From: Clostridia bacterium
GTDB taxonomy: Bacteria > Bacillota > Clostridia > Oscillospirales > CAG-272
Reading direction: 5' to 3'
Assembly (NCBI GenBank): GCA_017631855.1
Contig: JAGBSP010000016.1
Span: 1-35,839, forward strand
Length of the DNA: 35,839 nt
Part shown: in pieces, positions 27,558-35,839 of the stretch
Numbering within the stretch: the first letter of the stretch is position 1
Layout: each line of letters begins with the position of its first letter
Made by a program: the position numbers and the translations under genes
The notes under the pieces: model-generated
Seen by the model: the letters and a program-made list of their open reading frames with translations, nothing else
The model's database searches: none
What the model was told of the DNA's origin: nothing

Positions 27558-28967
27558 ATGCGCAGATTGAGTGAGAACTATTCCGAGAACGTTGCGTTTC
27601 TGTCAAGGACGCTTCGCGTGTCCGAAAACTTTGACGTTTTATGTAAACAGCTACGGGTCGCTGACAAAGAGCTTACCTTATATTATATAGACGGCTTTGT
27701 GAAGGATACCGTGATGCAAAAGCTGATGATGCATTTCCTTTCGCAGACGAAGCTTCCGCCGTCGGCATCCGAATTTATGCAGAGCGCCGTTCCGTACGTC
27801 GAGACCGATGTCATCGAGGACGTCGATCAGATGATTCAGATGGTGCTCTCGGGAGCGACGCTTCTCGTCGGAGAGCCGTTTGGTGCCCAAGCCATCGTCA
27901 TCGACTCGCGGACCTACCCCGCCAGAGATACTGCCGAGCCCGAGGGCGACCGCGTGATGCTTGGTGCGCGCGACGGCTTTGTGGAAACGCTGATCTTTAA
28001 CACCGCGCTTCTGCGCCGCCGTATCCGCAATCCCGCCCTGACGATGAGCTATCTGACGATTGGCGGCGATTCCAAAACCGACGTTGTGCTGTGCTATCTT
28101 TCCGACCGCGCTGATGTTTCGTACGTGGAAAGTTTGAAAAAGAAGCTTTCGTCGATCAAAACCGGCTCGCTCACGGTGGGACATCAATCGCTTGCCGAGT
28201 GCCTCATCCGTCAGCGGTGGTACAATCCATTTCCCAAGATCCGAACCACCGAGCGCCCCGACTCTGCGGCGGCACAGCTGATGGAAGGGAGCGTGCTCAT
28301 TCTCGTCGATAACACGCCGCAGGTGATGGTGCTTCCGTCGTCGATCTTTGACTTTATGCAGGAGTCGAACGACTTCTACTTTCCGCCGCTGACGGGCACG
28401 TATATCCGTCTTGTGCGCTACTTCGTTTTTCTTCTTACTCTCATCGTCACCCCCTGCTGGTATTTGATGACCCTCTATCCCACCCTCGTGCCAAGGTGGC
28501 TTGTCTTTGCGCTTCCCGAGGAGACCGGCTCGCTGCCCATCATTGCCCAGCTACTGCTTGTTGAGTTTATCATCGACGCGCTTCGCCTTGCGTCGCTCAA
28601 CACACCGAATATGCTCAATAATTCGCTTTCGGTCGTCGGCGGACTCATTCTCGGCGATTTTGCGGTCGACATCGGGTGGTTGATTCCCGAGGTTATTCTC
28701 TATATGGCGTTCGTAGCGATCGCGAATTTTACGCAGAGAAGCTACGAGCTTGGGTATGCGATTAAATTCCTTCGCATTCTGCTGCTTCTTCTGATTGCCT
28801 TCTTCGGATTTTGGGGATTTCTTGGCGGACTTCTGCTTGTGCTCGTCTTGCTTCTCTCCAACCGTACGCTCAACGGAAAACGGAACTATCTCTATCCGCT
28901 CCTCCCGTTTCGCGGACGTGCGCTTGCGTCTTTGCTCTTCCGAATCAAGAAGCGCGATGTGGAATGA
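27558..28967 (+). CDS. GerA family spore germination protein, SpoVAF-like
   Basis: 469 residues, the usual length of GerA A-subunits and SpoVAF. The soluble N-terminal ~270 residues ('LTLYYIDGFVKDTVMQKLM', 'PSSASEFMQSAVPY') are followed by a membrane part with about six helices, including 'YFVFLLTLIVTPCWYLMTLYP', 'NTPNMLNNSLSVVGGLILGDFAVDIGWLIPEVILYMAFVAIANF' region and a Leu-rich end. The N-terminal start resembles SpoVAF more than receptor A-subunits. SpoVAF is part of a spore inner-membrane complex in Bacillus that helps germination; here it is alone, without the spoVA operon. GAGGAG precedes the ATG, in a possible hairpin. Confidence 0.85.
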   Translation: MRRLSENYSENVAFLSRTLRVSENFDVLCKQLRVADKELTLYYIDGFVKDTVMQKLMMHFLSQTKLPPSASEFMQSAVPYVETDVIEDVDQMIQMVLSGATLLVGEPFGAQAIVIDSRTYPARDTAEPEGDRVMLGARDGFVETLIFNTALLRRRIRNPALTMSYLTIGGDSKTDVVLCYLSDRADVSYVESLKKKLSSIKTGSLTVGHQSLAECLIRQRWYNPFPKIRTTERPDSAAAQLMEGSVLILVDNTPQVMVLPSSIFDFMQESNDFYFPPLTGTYIRLVRYFVFLLTLIVTPCWYLMTLYPTLVPRWLVFALPEETGSLPIIAQLLLVEFIIDALRLASLNTPNMLNNSLSVVGGLILGDFAVDIGWLIPEVILYMAFVAIANFTQRSYELGYAIKFLRILLLLLIAFFGFWGFLGGLLLVLVLLLSNRTLNGKRNYLYPLLPFRGRALASLLFRIKKRDVE

Positions 28968-29051
28968 GCCGTTTTTATGCGGTTTTGTTGCAAAACACCA
29001 TCTTTTTTGAAAAATTTTTCGAAAATCTCCAAAAAAATTGAAAAAATCAAC

Positions 29052-29078
29052 AAAAAGCCTGCTTCGGCAGGCTTTTTT
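29052..29078 (+). terminator. Terminator after the SpoVAF-like gene
   Basis: AAAAAGCCTGC, tetraloop TTCG, GCAGGCTTTTTT: a canonical UUCG-capped intrinsic terminator. Confidence 0.95.
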
Positions 29079-29167
29079 CGGGCTTTTGTCTTAGAAAAAC
29101 GCTATTTTTTGTGCATAATGAATAAAAAATAGCCAAAAAAACACAAAAAGTTCTACGAACATTCCGA

Positions 29168-29196
29168 TTGAAATTCGGAGAAAGTTGTGATATAAT
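29168..29196 (+). promoter_or_regulatory. Promoter of the S10 operon
   Basis: TTGAAA (29168-29173), 17 bases, TATAAT (29191-29196). Transcription would start near 29203. Confidence 0.8.
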
Positions 29197-29202
29197 TACA
29201 AG

Positions 29203-29512
29203 GCTTGATATGCGTTGAAGCGAGAGGTTGCCATTGGATCTTGACGTCCAATGGGGAATTTTCGCGGAGTATGTCCGTTTTAATCGGGCGAAAGCAATTC
29301 TTCCGACATGCGTTTGAGCGTCGGAGTTGTTCATTCCCGAAGGTCGTTCGTGCAGGTGCTGATGCGCGAAGGAAATTCGGTGTTTTTAATGGACAGCGAG
29401 AAAACGCACGGAGCCGTGTTGAGAGTTGCGCCCCCTGACATGCGGGTTCGCATGACGTACAACCCAATACGCTGATGCGAACAGGCAAATCTAATTAAAG
29501 GAGGAAAAGCAG
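29203..29512 (+). promoter_or_regulatory. Long structured leader of the S10 operon
   Basis: About 310 bases with no gene. Clear hairpins are CCATTGGA (29231-29238) with TCCAATGG (29247-29254); TCGGG (29284-29288) with CCCGA (29336-29340) enclosing TCCGAC (29302-29307) with GTCGGA (29320-29325); and ATGCG (29440-29444) with CGCAT (29449-29453) inside GTTG/CAAC. A 9-base direct repeat GCTGATGCG occurs at 29358 and 29471. S10 leaders are known in other bacteria to be bound by L4 to limit the operon; here this is inference. A T5 run at 29381-29387 might be an attenuator, but the hairpin before it is weak. Confidence 0.55.
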
Positions 29513-29824
29513 GTGGCAGTCAAGGAAAAAATCAGAGTAAGACTCAAGAGCTACGACCACACCCTCATCGATGCAGCAGCAGAGAAGATCGTGGAAGTTG
29601 CTAAGAGAAACGGCGCAACCGTTTCGGGTCCTATTCCGCTTCCCACGGAGAAAGAGATCGTAACGATCCTCCGCGCAGTTCACAAGTACAAGGATAGCCG
29701 TGAGCAGTTCGAAATGAGAACTCACAAGCGTCTGATCGACATTGTGAAGCCGTCGCAGAAGGTTGTTGACGCACTCATGAGCATTGAGCTCCCCGCAGGT
29801 GTCGAGATCGAAGTTAAAATCTAA
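29513..29824 (+). CDS. rpsJ: 30S ribosomal protein S10 (uS10)
   Basis: 103 residues, normal length, with '[14 protein letters not shown]' at the start and 'GPIPLPTE', '[14 protein letters not shown]' in the body. The start is GTG at 29513, since AAAGGAGG lies eight bases upstream. S10 is in the small-subunit head and also takes part in antitermination with NusB. First gene of the operon; a 129-base gap before rplC holds no gene or clear signal. Confidence 0.98.
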   Translation: MAVKEKIRVRLKSYDHTLIDAAAEKIVEVAKRNGATVSGPIPLPTEKEIVTILRAVHKYKDSREQFEMRTHKRLIDIVKPSQKVVDALMSIELPAGVEIEVKI

Positions 29825-29953
29825 ATCAAGCACTTCGAAATTACACCAAAACAAAGATAACAGTCGATGCAGCAATGCAGATCGGCAACTTTGTAAATCA
29901 TGTTGGCATTAATATAAGGATGTCAACCAATAATTTACAGGAGGAAAAACAAA

Positions 29954-30583
29954 ATGAAAAAGGGTATTATCGGAAAGAAAATCGGTATGACACAGATTTT
30001 CGACGAGATCGGAAACGTAATTCCGGTAACGGTAATCCAAGCAGGTCCCTGTGTGGTCGCACAGAAAAAGACCGTTGAGACGGACGGCTACAATGCCATC
30101 CAGCTCGGCTTCTCGGATGCAAAGGAGAAGCACCTGACCAAAGCAGACAAGGGTCATTTCGAAAAGGCGGGAGTTGCTCTGAAGAGACACCTCAAGGAAT
30201 TCCGTCTTGACGACATCAGCGCTATCAACGTAGGCGACGTCATCACCGCCGATACCTTCGCCGCAGGCGACAAGGTCGACGTAACAGGTATGACGAAGGG
30301 TCGTGGATACTCGGGTGTTATCAAGAGATGGAACCACCACCACCTCCGTATGACTCACGGTACCGGTCCCATTCACCGTCAGCCCGGTTCGATGGGTGTT
30401 ATCGACCCTGCAAGAATCTTCAAGAACAAGAAGATGGCAGGTCAGTACGGTAACGAGCAGGTAACGGTACTCAATCTCAAAGTTGTAAAGATCGATTCCG
30501 AAAAGAATCTTATCGCCATCAAGGGCGCCATTCCCGGCGCTAAGGACGGTATAGTGTTCATTCGTGACTCGGTAAAAGCATAA
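29954..30583 (+). CDS. rplC: 50S ribosomal protein L3 (uL3)
   Basis: 209 residues. '[10 protein letters not shown]' at the N-terminus and '[25 protein letters not shown]...HRQPGS' region are the L3 signatures; the latter loop reaches toward the peptidyl transferase centre. GGAGGA precedes the start. In line with the usual S10-L3 order. Confidence 0.98.
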   Translation: MKKGIIGKKIGMTQIFDEIGNVIPVTVIQAGPCVVAQKKTVETDGYNAIQLGFSDAKEKHLTKADKGHFEKAGVALKRHLKEFRLDDISAINVGDVITADTFAAGDKVDVTGMTKGRGYSGVIKRWNHHHLRMTHGTGPIHRQPGSMGVIDPARIFKNKKMAGQYGNEQVTVLNLKVVKIDSEKNLIAIKGAIPGAKDGIVFIRDSVKA

Positions 30584-30603
30584 GCGGAAGGAGGAAATAA
30601 AAC

Positions 30604-31314
30604 ATGCCTAATATGAATGTTGTGGATATGACCGGCAAGGTCGTTGGCGAGATCGCTCTCTCCGACGCAATCTTTGCAAGAGAGGTCAATGAAGCAGTCC
30701 TCCACGCTGCTGTAAGAACCTATCTGATGAATCAGAGACAGGGCACGCAGTCGACTCTGACCCGTTCCGAGGTTTCGGGCGGCGGAAAGAAGCCCTGGAG
30801 ACAGAAGGGCACCGGTAGAGCTCGTCAGGGTTCGACCCGTTCTCCTCAGTGGACGCACGGCGGTATCGCTCTCGGCCCGAAGCCCAGAGATTACCGCATT
30901 GCAATGAACAAGAAGACCAAGAGAGTTGCTCTCTTCAGCGCACTTTCTGCAAAGGTTGCTGCCGGTGAGCTCATCATCGTTGACGAGATCAAGATGGAAG
31001 CATACAAGACCGCAGAGATGGTCAAGATGTTCAAGGCTCTTGGCTGCGAAAAGCAGGTAACCAAGAACTACAAGGTAACCACCGTAACCGACGGAGAGGT
31101 TGTAAAGGAAAGAAAGAGCAGAACCGCAACGGTTGCTCAGAGCGCACTGGTTGTTCTTCCCGCAGTTGATGCATTCGTCATCGGAAGCTGCAAGAACATT
31201 CCCAACGTAGAAACCACCCTTTACAGCACGCTCAACGTTTACGAGGTGCTGAAGGCTGAGAAGGTCGTTATGACCCGCGCAGCTGTTGAAAAACTTCAGG
31301 AGGTGTATGCATAA
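30604..31314 (+). CDS. rplD: 50S ribosomal protein L4 (uL4), with an insertion
   Basis: 236 residues, about 30 longer than the usual 200-207. The family core is intact: '[19 protein letters not shown]' at ~59-77, a loop that lines the exit tunnel. The extra residues fall at about 151-180 (a Lys/Thr/Val-rich segment between 'LGCEK' and 'ALVVLP'), in the C-terminal domain on the ribosome surface, the region that in E. coli contributes to leader-RNA binding. AAGGAGG precedes the start. The stop overlaps the rplW start by one base. Confidence 0.95.
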   Translation: MPNMNVVDMTGKVVGEIALSDAIFAREVNEAVLHAAVRTYLMNQRQGTQSTLTRSEVSGGGKKPWRQKGTGRARQGSTRSPQWTHGGIALGPKPRDYRIAMNKKTKRVALFSALSAKVAAGELIIVDEIKMEAYKTAEMVKMFKALGCEKQVTKNYKVTTVTDGEVVKERKSRTATVAQSALVVLPAVDAFVIGSCKNIPNVETTLYSTLNVYEVLKAEKVVMTRAAVEKLQEVYA

Positions 31315-31607
31315 TGAAAATGGTACAGGATATCATCATCAAGCCCGTCATCACGGAAGCTAGTATGGATGCTCTGAACGAGAAGAAGTACACCTTCAAG
31401 GTTTGCGCAGACGCAACCAAGCCCGAGATCGCAAAGGCGGTTGAGGAGCTGTTCGGTGTTAAGGTCGAGAGCGTTAACACGATCAACATGAAGAAAAAGC
31501 CCAAGAGACTCGGCGTTCACTTCGGATACACTTCCGAGTGGAAGAAGGCAGTTGTAACTCTGACTGCTGACTCCAAGACCATCGAGTTCTTCGACGGCCT
31601 TAACTGA
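31314..31607 (+). CDS. rplW: 50S ribosomal protein L23 (uL23)
   Basis: 97 residues, normal length. '[12 protein letters not shown]' and '[14 protein letters not shown]' mark the family. L23 sits at the exit of the peptide tunnel and docks trigger factor and SRP. The ATG overlaps the rplD stop (TAATG), suggesting translational coupling. Confidence 0.97.
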   Translation: MKMVQDIIIKPVITEASMDALNEKKYTFKVCADATKPEIAKAVEELFGVKVESVNTINMKKKPKRLGVHFGYTSEWKKAVVTLTADSKTIEFFDGLN

Positions 31608-31626
31608 TGGTAGGAGGTAAGAAAGA

Positions 31627-32457
31627 ATGCCTACGAAGAAGTTTAAGCCGACTACACCGTCGAGAAGACATATGACGGTGCCGACCTTCGAGGAGCTGAC
31701 GAAGTTTACTCCCGAAAAGAGCTTGGTCGTTATTAAGAAGAAGTTTGCCGGACGCAACAGCTACGGCAGAATCACCGTTCGTCACAGAGGCGGCGGAAAC
31801 AAGCTGAAGTACAGAATTATCGATTTCAAGCGTCAGAGCACTGCTCCCGCAACCGTCATCGGTATCGAGTACGACCCCAACAGAAGCGCATACATTGCAC
31901 TTCTGCAGAATGAAGCAGGCGAGAAGAGCTATATCATCGCTCCCGTTGGACTGAAGGACGGCGACACCGTTTACACCGGTCCCGACGCTGATATCAAGCC
32001 CGGTAACACGCTGCCCATCGAGAACATTCCCGTTGGTACCTTCATTCACAATATCGAGATCTACCCCGGCAAGGGCGCACAGCTCGTACGCTCTGCAGGT
32101 GTTGCAGCACAGCTGATCTCCAAGGAGAACGGCGTAGCACAGGTAAGACTTCCCTCGGGTGAGGTAAGAATTATCCGTCTTGACTGTAAGGCAACGATCG
32201 GTCAGGTTGGCAACATCGAGCACGACACCGTTAAGATCGGTAAGGCCGGTAAGAAGAGACACATGGGCATCCGCCCGACCGTCCGCGGTTCGGTCATGAA
32301 CCCCTGTGATCACCCCCACGGTGGTGGTGAAGGCAAGTCGCCGATCGGTAGACCTTCGCCTGTTACTCCTTGGGGTAAGCCTGCTCTGGGTTATAAGACC
32401 AGAAGCAAGAAGGCAAGAACAGACAAGTTCATCGTAAAACGCAGAAACGCTAAGTAA
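31627..32457 (+). CDS. rplB: 50S ribosomal protein L2 (uL2)
   Basis: 276 residues. '[13 protein letters not shown]' and the C-terminal '[17 protein letters not shown]' with the His implicated in peptidyl transfer are present. One of the largest and most conserved ribosomal proteins; needed for subunit joining. AGGAGGT precedes the start. Confidence 0.98.
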   Translation: MPTKKFKPTTPSRRHMTVPTFEELTKFTPEKSLVVIKKKFAGRNSYGRITVRHRGGGNKLKYRIIDFKRQSTAPATVIGIEYDPNRSAYIALLQNEAGEKSYIIAPVGLKDGDTVYTGPDADIKPGNTLPIENIPVGTFIHNIEIYPGKGAQLVRSAGVAAQLISKENGVAQVRLPSGEVRIIRLDCKATIGQVGNIEHDTVKIGKAGKKRHMGIRPTVRGSVMNPCDHPHGGGEGKSPIGRPSPVTPWGKPALGYKTRSKKARTDKFIVKRRNAK

Positions 32458-32471
32458 GGAGGGAATATCAG

Positions 32472-32753
32472 ATGAGCAGAAGCCTGAAAAAAGCACCGTA
32501 CGTAGAAGAAAAGCTCTACGCTCGCATCTGTGCTATGAATGAGAAGAACGAAAAGAAAGTTCTCAAGACCTGGTCTCGTGCATCGACCATATTCCCTGAG
32601 TTTGTTGGTCACACCATTGCAGTCCACGACGGACGCAAGCACATCCCGGTATACGTTACCGAGGATATGGTAGGACACAAGCTCGGCGAGTTTGCGCTGA
32701 CGAGAACCTTTAAGGGACACGCAGGTTCCAAGACGTCCAACAACGGTAAATAA
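32472..32753 (+). CDS. rpsS: 30S ribosomal protein S19 (uS19)
   Basis: 93 residues, normal length, with '[14 protein letters not shown]' and '[16 protein letters not shown]'. It binds in the small-subunit head near the A site. AGGAGG lies before the start, 14 bases after rplB. Confidence 0.97.
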   Translation: MSRSLKKAPYVEEKLYARICAMNEKNEKKVLKTWSRASTIFPEFVGHTIAVHDGRKHIPVYVTEDMVGHKLGEFALTRTFKGHAGSKTSNNGK

Positions 32754-32776
32754 TGCAAAGGGAGGAAGAAACAGAA

Positions 32777-33112
32777 ATGCAAGCTAAAGCAGTATTGAAG
32801 TATGCACGCATCTCCCCCCGCAAGGTGAAGATCGTTCTCGATCTGATCAGAGGTAAGGACGCAGGAACGGCAATGGCAATTCTGAAGAACACCAACAAGA
32901 GTGCTTCGGAATACCTTGTAAAGCTGCTGGGAAGTGCGATTGCAAACGCAGTTAACAATTTTGAGATGGATGAGACGAAGCTCTACGTTTCCGAGTGCTT
33001 CGTATGCCCCGGCCCGACGCTGAAGAGAATCATGCCCAGAGCTAAGGGTAGTGCAGACAGAATTCTGAAGAGAACGTCGCACATCACCATCGTAGTCAAG
33101 GAAAGAGTTTGA
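32777..33112 (+). CDS. rplV: 50S ribosomal protein L22 (uL22)
   Basis: 111 residues, the usual length when started at 32777 ('[18 protein letters not shown]'). GGGAGG is upstream; an in-frame ATG at 32753 overlaps the rpsS stop but would add eight residues without homology. The beta-hairpin ('[19 protein letters not shown]') reaches into the exit tunnel. Confidence 0.93.
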   Translation: MQAKAVLKYARISPRKVKIVLDLIRGKDAGTAMAILKNTNKSASEYLVKLLGSAIANAVNNFEMDETKLYVSECFVCPGPTLKRIMPRAKGSADRILKRTSHITIVVKERV

Positions 33113-33129
33113 GAAGGAGGTAAGAACGA

Positions 33130-33897
33130 ATGGGACAGAAAGTAAATCCCCACGGACTTCGTGTGGGCGTAATTAAGAACTGGGATTCGAGATGGTTTAC
33201 CTCCGACAAGAACTTTGGAGATACGCTCGTATCCGACTACAACATCAGAAAGTATTTGAAGAAGGAGCTTCAGGCAGCCGGCGTTCCGAAGATTGAGATC
33301 GAGCGCGACAGCCAGAGAGTTCGCGTATTCATTCACTGTGCAAAGCCCGGTATGGTTATCGGTCGCGGCGGCGCAGAGATCGAGAAGTACAAGAACGAGC
33401 TTCAGAAAATGGTTGGTATGCCCGTTGCTCTCAACGTAGTTGAGGTAAGACAGCCCGACCTCAATGCACAGCTGGTTGCAGAGAACGTCTGCGGACAGTT
33501 GGAAAGACGTGTTGCTTTCCGCCGTGCAATGAAGATGGCGATCCGTAACACCATGAGACTGGGTGCTAAGGGAATCAAGATTTCCTGCAGCGGCCGTCTT
33601 GGCGGTGCGGAAATCGCAAGAAGTGAGCACTATCACGAGGGAACCATCCCGCTTCAGACGCTCAGAGCTGACATTGAGTACGGTTTCTGGGAAGCAAACA
33701 CCACCTACGGTAAGATCGGCGTAAAGGTTTGGATCTACAAGGGTGAGGTTCTGAACGAGGTCAACAGACCTGCATCGAACGACCGCAGAGACGCAAGACG
33801 TGGCGATCGCCGTGACAACCGTAACGGTGAGAGACGCGGACGCCGTCCTGAGGGCGAGAGACGCGAGAGAGCTCCCAGAGAAGGAGGTCGTAAGTAA
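33130..33897 (+). CDS. rpsC: 30S ribosomal protein S3 (uS3), with Arg/Gly-rich tail
   Basis: 255 residues; about 218 is usual. The KH domain shows '[18 protein letters not shown]'. The core ends near residue 212, and the last ~40 residues are rich in Arg, Asp, Gly and Asn with repeated 'DRR' and 'GERR' patterns, likely disordered and RNA-binding. S3 forms part of the mRNA entry tunnel and has helicase activity in the ribosome. AGGAGG precedes the start. Confidence 0.96.
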   Translation: MGQKVNPHGLRVGVIKNWDSRWFTSDKNFGDTLVSDYNIRKYLKKELQAAGVPKIEIERDSQRVRVFIHCAKPGMVIGRGGAEIEKYKNELQKMVGMPVALNVVEVRQPDLNAQLVAENVCGQLERRVAFRRAMKMAIRNTMRLGAKGIKISCSGRLGGAEIARSEHYHEGTIPLQTLRADIEYGFWEANTTYGKIGVKVWIYKGEVLNEVNRPASNDRRDARRGDRRDNRNGERRGRRPEGERRERAPREGGRK

Positions 33898-34310
33898 TGT
33901 TAATGCCGAAGAGAGTTAAGTACCGCCGCGTTCACCGTGGTAGACTTACAGGAAAAGCAATGAGCGGCAACAAGGTGACCAACGGTTCGTACGGTCTGGT
34001 CGCACTTGAGCCTGCATGGATTACCAGCAACCAGATCGAGGCTGCCCGTATCGCAATGACGCGTTACATTAAGCGTGGCGGTAAGGTTTGGATCAAGATT
34101 TTCCCCGACAAGCCCATCACTGAGAAGCCTGCTGAAACCCGAATGGGTTCCGGTAAGGGATCTCCCGAGTACTGGGTAGCCGTCGTTAAGCCGGGCAGAG
34201 TTATGTTCGAGATGGACGGAGTCGCTGAGGACGTCGCAAAGGAAGCTATGAGACTTGCATCTCACAAGCTCCCCATCAAGTGTAAGTTTGTCGTAAAGGA
34301 GGAAGCGTAA
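33897..34310 (+). CDS. rplP: 50S ribosomal protein L16 (uL16)
   Basis: 137 residues, normal. It starts '[15 protein letters not shown]'. The start ATG overlaps the last base of the rpsC stop, with GGAGGT eight bases upstream inside rpsC. '[19 protein letters not shown]' is the family signature; L16 helps position the A-site tRNA. Confidence 0.97.
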   Translation: MLMPKRVKYRRVHRGRLTGKAMSGNKVTNGSYGLVALEPAWITSNQIEAARIAMTRYIKRGGKVWIKIFPDKPITEKPAETRMGSGKGSPEYWVAVVKPGRVMFEMDGVAEDVAKEAMRLASHKLPIKCKFVVKEEA

Positions 34311-34311
34311 A

Positions 34312-34512
34312 ATGAAGGCAGCAAAGTTCACGGAAGATCTGAGAAAGCTGAGCGCCGATGAGCTGAATGCAAAGCTCAAGGAGCTCAAGGAAGAGCTGTT
34401 CAATCTTCGCTTCCAGCATGCGATCAACCAGCTTGACAATCCTCAGAAGATCGTAGAAGTCAAGAAGAATATCGCTCGCGTAATGACCGTTCTTTCGGAA
34501 AAAAACGCGTAA
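34312..34512 (+). CDS. rpmC: 50S ribosomal protein L29 (uL29)
   Basis: 66 residues. '[23 protein letters not shown]' forms the typical helical hairpin. It starts one base after the rplP stop, with AAGGAGG inside rplP. Confidence 0.96.
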   Translation: MKAAKFTEDLRKLSADELNAKLKELKEELFNLRFQHAINQLDNPQKIVEVKKNIARVMTVLSEKNA

Positions 34513-34525
34513 GGAGGAATAAGTC

Positions 34526-34786
34526 ATGACGGAAGAAAGAAATCTGAGAAAAGTACGCGTAGGCCGCGTCGTTAGTGACAAGATGAACAAGACGGTAGTC
34601 GTTGCCATCGAGGATAACGTAAAGCACCCCGTGTACGGTAAGATCATTAAGCGTACCTTGAAGGTTCATGCGCACGATGAGAACAACATCTGCGGCATTG
34701 GCGACAAGGTAGAAATTATGGAGACAAGACCCCTTTCGAAGACCAAGAGATGGCGTGTTGTCGAAATTATCGAAAAGGCTAAGTAA
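34526..34786 (+). CDS. rpsQ: 30S ribosomal protein S17 (uS17)
   Basis: 86 residues. '[28 protein letters not shown]' is the OB-fold signature. AAGGAGG precedes the start. It binds 16S rRNA early in assembly. Confidence 0.97.
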   Translation: MTEERNLRKVRVGRVVSDKMNKTVVVAIEDNVKHPVYGKIIKRTLKVHAHDENNICGIGDKVEIMETRPLSKTKRWRVVEIIEKAK

Positions 34787-34851
34787 TTTAGCTCCCAAAC
34801 CATATACAGTAAATACGGCAAACATCGTATTGAAATCAGGAGGAAAAGAAA

Positions 34852-35220
34852 GTGATACAGCAACAAACGTTAATGAAGGTTGCCGATAACACCGGAGCTA
34901 AAGAACTGATGTGCATTCGCGTATTGGGCGGCACTGGCCGTAGATATGCGAACATCGGTGACGTGGTAGTAGCTTGTGTAAAGAAAGCTGCTCCCGGCGG
35001 TGTCGTAAAGAAGGGCGAAGTCGTCAAGGCTGTAGTAGTTAGAAGCGTTAAGGGCATGAAGCGCGCTGACGGTTCTTATATTAAGTTTGACGAGAACGCT
35101 GCGGTAATCATTAGAGAAGACAAGACCCCCAAGGGTACCCGTATCTTTGGACCGGTCGCAAGAGAACTCCGCGAGAAGGATTATTTGAAGATCCTCTCCC
35201 TCGCACCTGAAGTACTTTAA
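34852..35220 (+). CDS. rplN: 50S ribosomal protein L14 (uL14)
   Basis: 122 residues, starting with GTG ('[27 protein letters not shown]'), with AGGAGG eight bases upstream. It forms an intersubunit bridge. The 65-base gap after rpsQ contains no other gene. Confidence 0.97.
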   Translation: MIQQQTLMKVADNTGAKELMCIRVLGGTGRRYANIGDVVVACVKKAAPGGVVKKGEVVKAVVVRSVKGMKRADGSYIKFDENAAVIIREDKTPKGTRIFGPVARELREKDYLKILSLAPEVL

Positions 35221-35236
35221 TGGAGGTATCGAGAAG

Positions 35237-35542
35237 ATGAATATCAGAAGAGACGATACCGTCATCGTTCTTTCCGGTGACGACAAGGGCGCAAAGGGCA
35301 AGGTTATTGCCGTTTCCCCCAAGGAGGGCAAGGTCCTCGTGGAAAAGGTGAACATGATTCACAAGCACGTCAAGCCCCGCAAGCAGGGTGAGGCAGGCGG
35401 AATCATTGACGCCGAGGGTGCAATTTATGCATCGAAGGTAGCTCTTTATTGCTCCAAGTGCGATAAGGGCGTAAGAGTCAAGGTCAAGATGGACGGCGAC
35501 AAGAAAATCCGTGTCTGCGCTAAGTGCGGACAGGAACTGTAA
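35237..35542 (+). CDS. rplX: 50S ribosomal protein L24 (uL24), zinc-ribbon form
   Basis: 101 residues. The KOW motif is in 'VIVLSGDDKGAKGKVIAVSPKEGKVLVEKVN' region. The C-terminal part has CSKC and CAKC, four cysteines able to hold a zinc ion, as in many Firmicutes L24 proteins. It initiates large-subunit assembly. Confidence 0.97.
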   Translation: MNIRRDDTVIVLSGDDKGAKGKVIAVSPKEGKVLVEKVNMIHKHVKPRKQGEAGGIIDAEGAIYASKVALYCSKCDKGVRVKVKMDGDKKIRVCAKCGQEL

Positions 35543-35556
35543 GGAGGTAGGAACTT

Positions 35557-35839
35557 ATGGCAAGAATGAAAGACATGTACAAAGCCGAGGTTGCTCCCGC
35601 TCTGATGAAGAAATTCGAATACAAGAGCCCCATGCAGATCCCGAAGCTTGACAAGATCGTTATCAACTGCGGCGTTGGCGATGCTAAGGACAACTCCAAG
35701 GCACTCGACGCAGTACTCGCAGATCTGACCCTCATCTCGGGTCAGAAGGCAGTTCCCACGTTTGCAAAGAAGTCGGTTGCAAACTTCAAGCTCCGTGAGG
35801 GCATGAAGATCGGTGCAAAGGTAACTCTTCGCGGCGACA
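35557..35839 (+). CDS. rplE: 50S ribosomal protein L5 (uL5), partial
   Basis: The first 94 codons of rplE; the window ends inside the gene. '[16 protein letters not shown]' and '[32 protein letters not shown]' match the family. AAGGAGGT precedes the ATG. L5 binds 5S rRNA in the central protuberance. Confidence 0.97.
   Translation, partial: MARMKDMYKAEVAPALMKKFEYKSPMQIPKLDKIVINCGVGDAKDNSKALDAVLADLTLISGQKAVPTFAKKSVANFKLREGMKIGAKVTLRGD

Noticed and set aside
29875-30078. Open frame between rpsJ and rplC
   Set aside because: It overlaps the rplC start in another frame, has no binding site and no recognisable product.

Overview
The window looks like chromosome from a spore-forming member of the Clostridia (Firmicutes), probably an uncultured gut-type lineage. 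The grounds are Firmicutes-style promoters (several TTGACA-N17-TATAAT), strong AGGAGG ribosome binding sites, an RNase J/Mini-III/YmdB RNA-decay set, the sporulation and germination genes spoIIE, SpoIIIE/FtsK, a SleB-type cortex hydrolase and a GerA/SpoVAF protein, and an S10 ribosomal operon in the usual order. The exact genus cannot be read from the sequence. I saw no tRNA, rRNA, CRISPR array or intact transposon.

Layout. 1-136: a structured non-coding stretch ending in a strong hairpin. 137-1934 (minus): an ECF transporter S component and a degenerate asparagine-synthase-like protein. 2070-5318 (plus): two very small genes, a YgiQ-type radical SAM protein and an AraC regulator. 5400-8587 (minus): cyclophilin, Mini-III, YmdB, a trigger-factor-C-like lipoprotein, rpmF and yceD. 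8795-9679 (plus): nnrD. 9890-11372 (minus): a mannitol-1-phosphate dehydrogenase-like gene and an AbrB-type regulator. 11607-16501 (plus): a small membrane protein, RNase J behind a highly structured leader, a membrane-anchored SurA-like protein and a zinc-ribbon protein. 16671-20087 (minus): spoIIE and two half-size TauE/SafE permease genes. 20283-24390 (plus): ftsK/spoIIIE, a polysaccharide deacetylase and a GNAT acetyltransferase. 24424-25251 (minus): a second AraC regulator. 25646-28967 (plus): SleB-type hydrolase, a phage-replication-like DUF protein and a GerA/SpoVAF germination protein. 29168-35839 (plus): promoter, long leader and the S10 operon rpsJ-rplC-rplD-rplW-rplB-rpsS-rplV-rpsC-rplP-rpmC-rpsQ-rplN-rplX-rplE, the last cut by the window end.

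How it fits together. It is mostly ordinary housekeeping sequence in many short transcription units, often convergent and separated by bidirectional terminators. RNA maturation and decay (Mini-III, YmdB, RNase J), translation (L32, YceD, the S10 operon) and sporulation (SpoIIE, SpoIIIE, SleB, SpoVAF) are the main themes. The parts most worth a second look are non-coding. They are the folded leader of the RNase J gene; a dispersed palindrome family with 14-bp arms, a 2-base loop and compensatory changes; four TGAGAC/T repeats at exact 10-bp spacing before the phage-replication-like gene; a hairpin that would hide the SpoVAF-like ribosome binding site; and a 21-bp-spacer promoter with a Spo0A box over its -35 before spoIIE. 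No clearly new multi-gene system was found.
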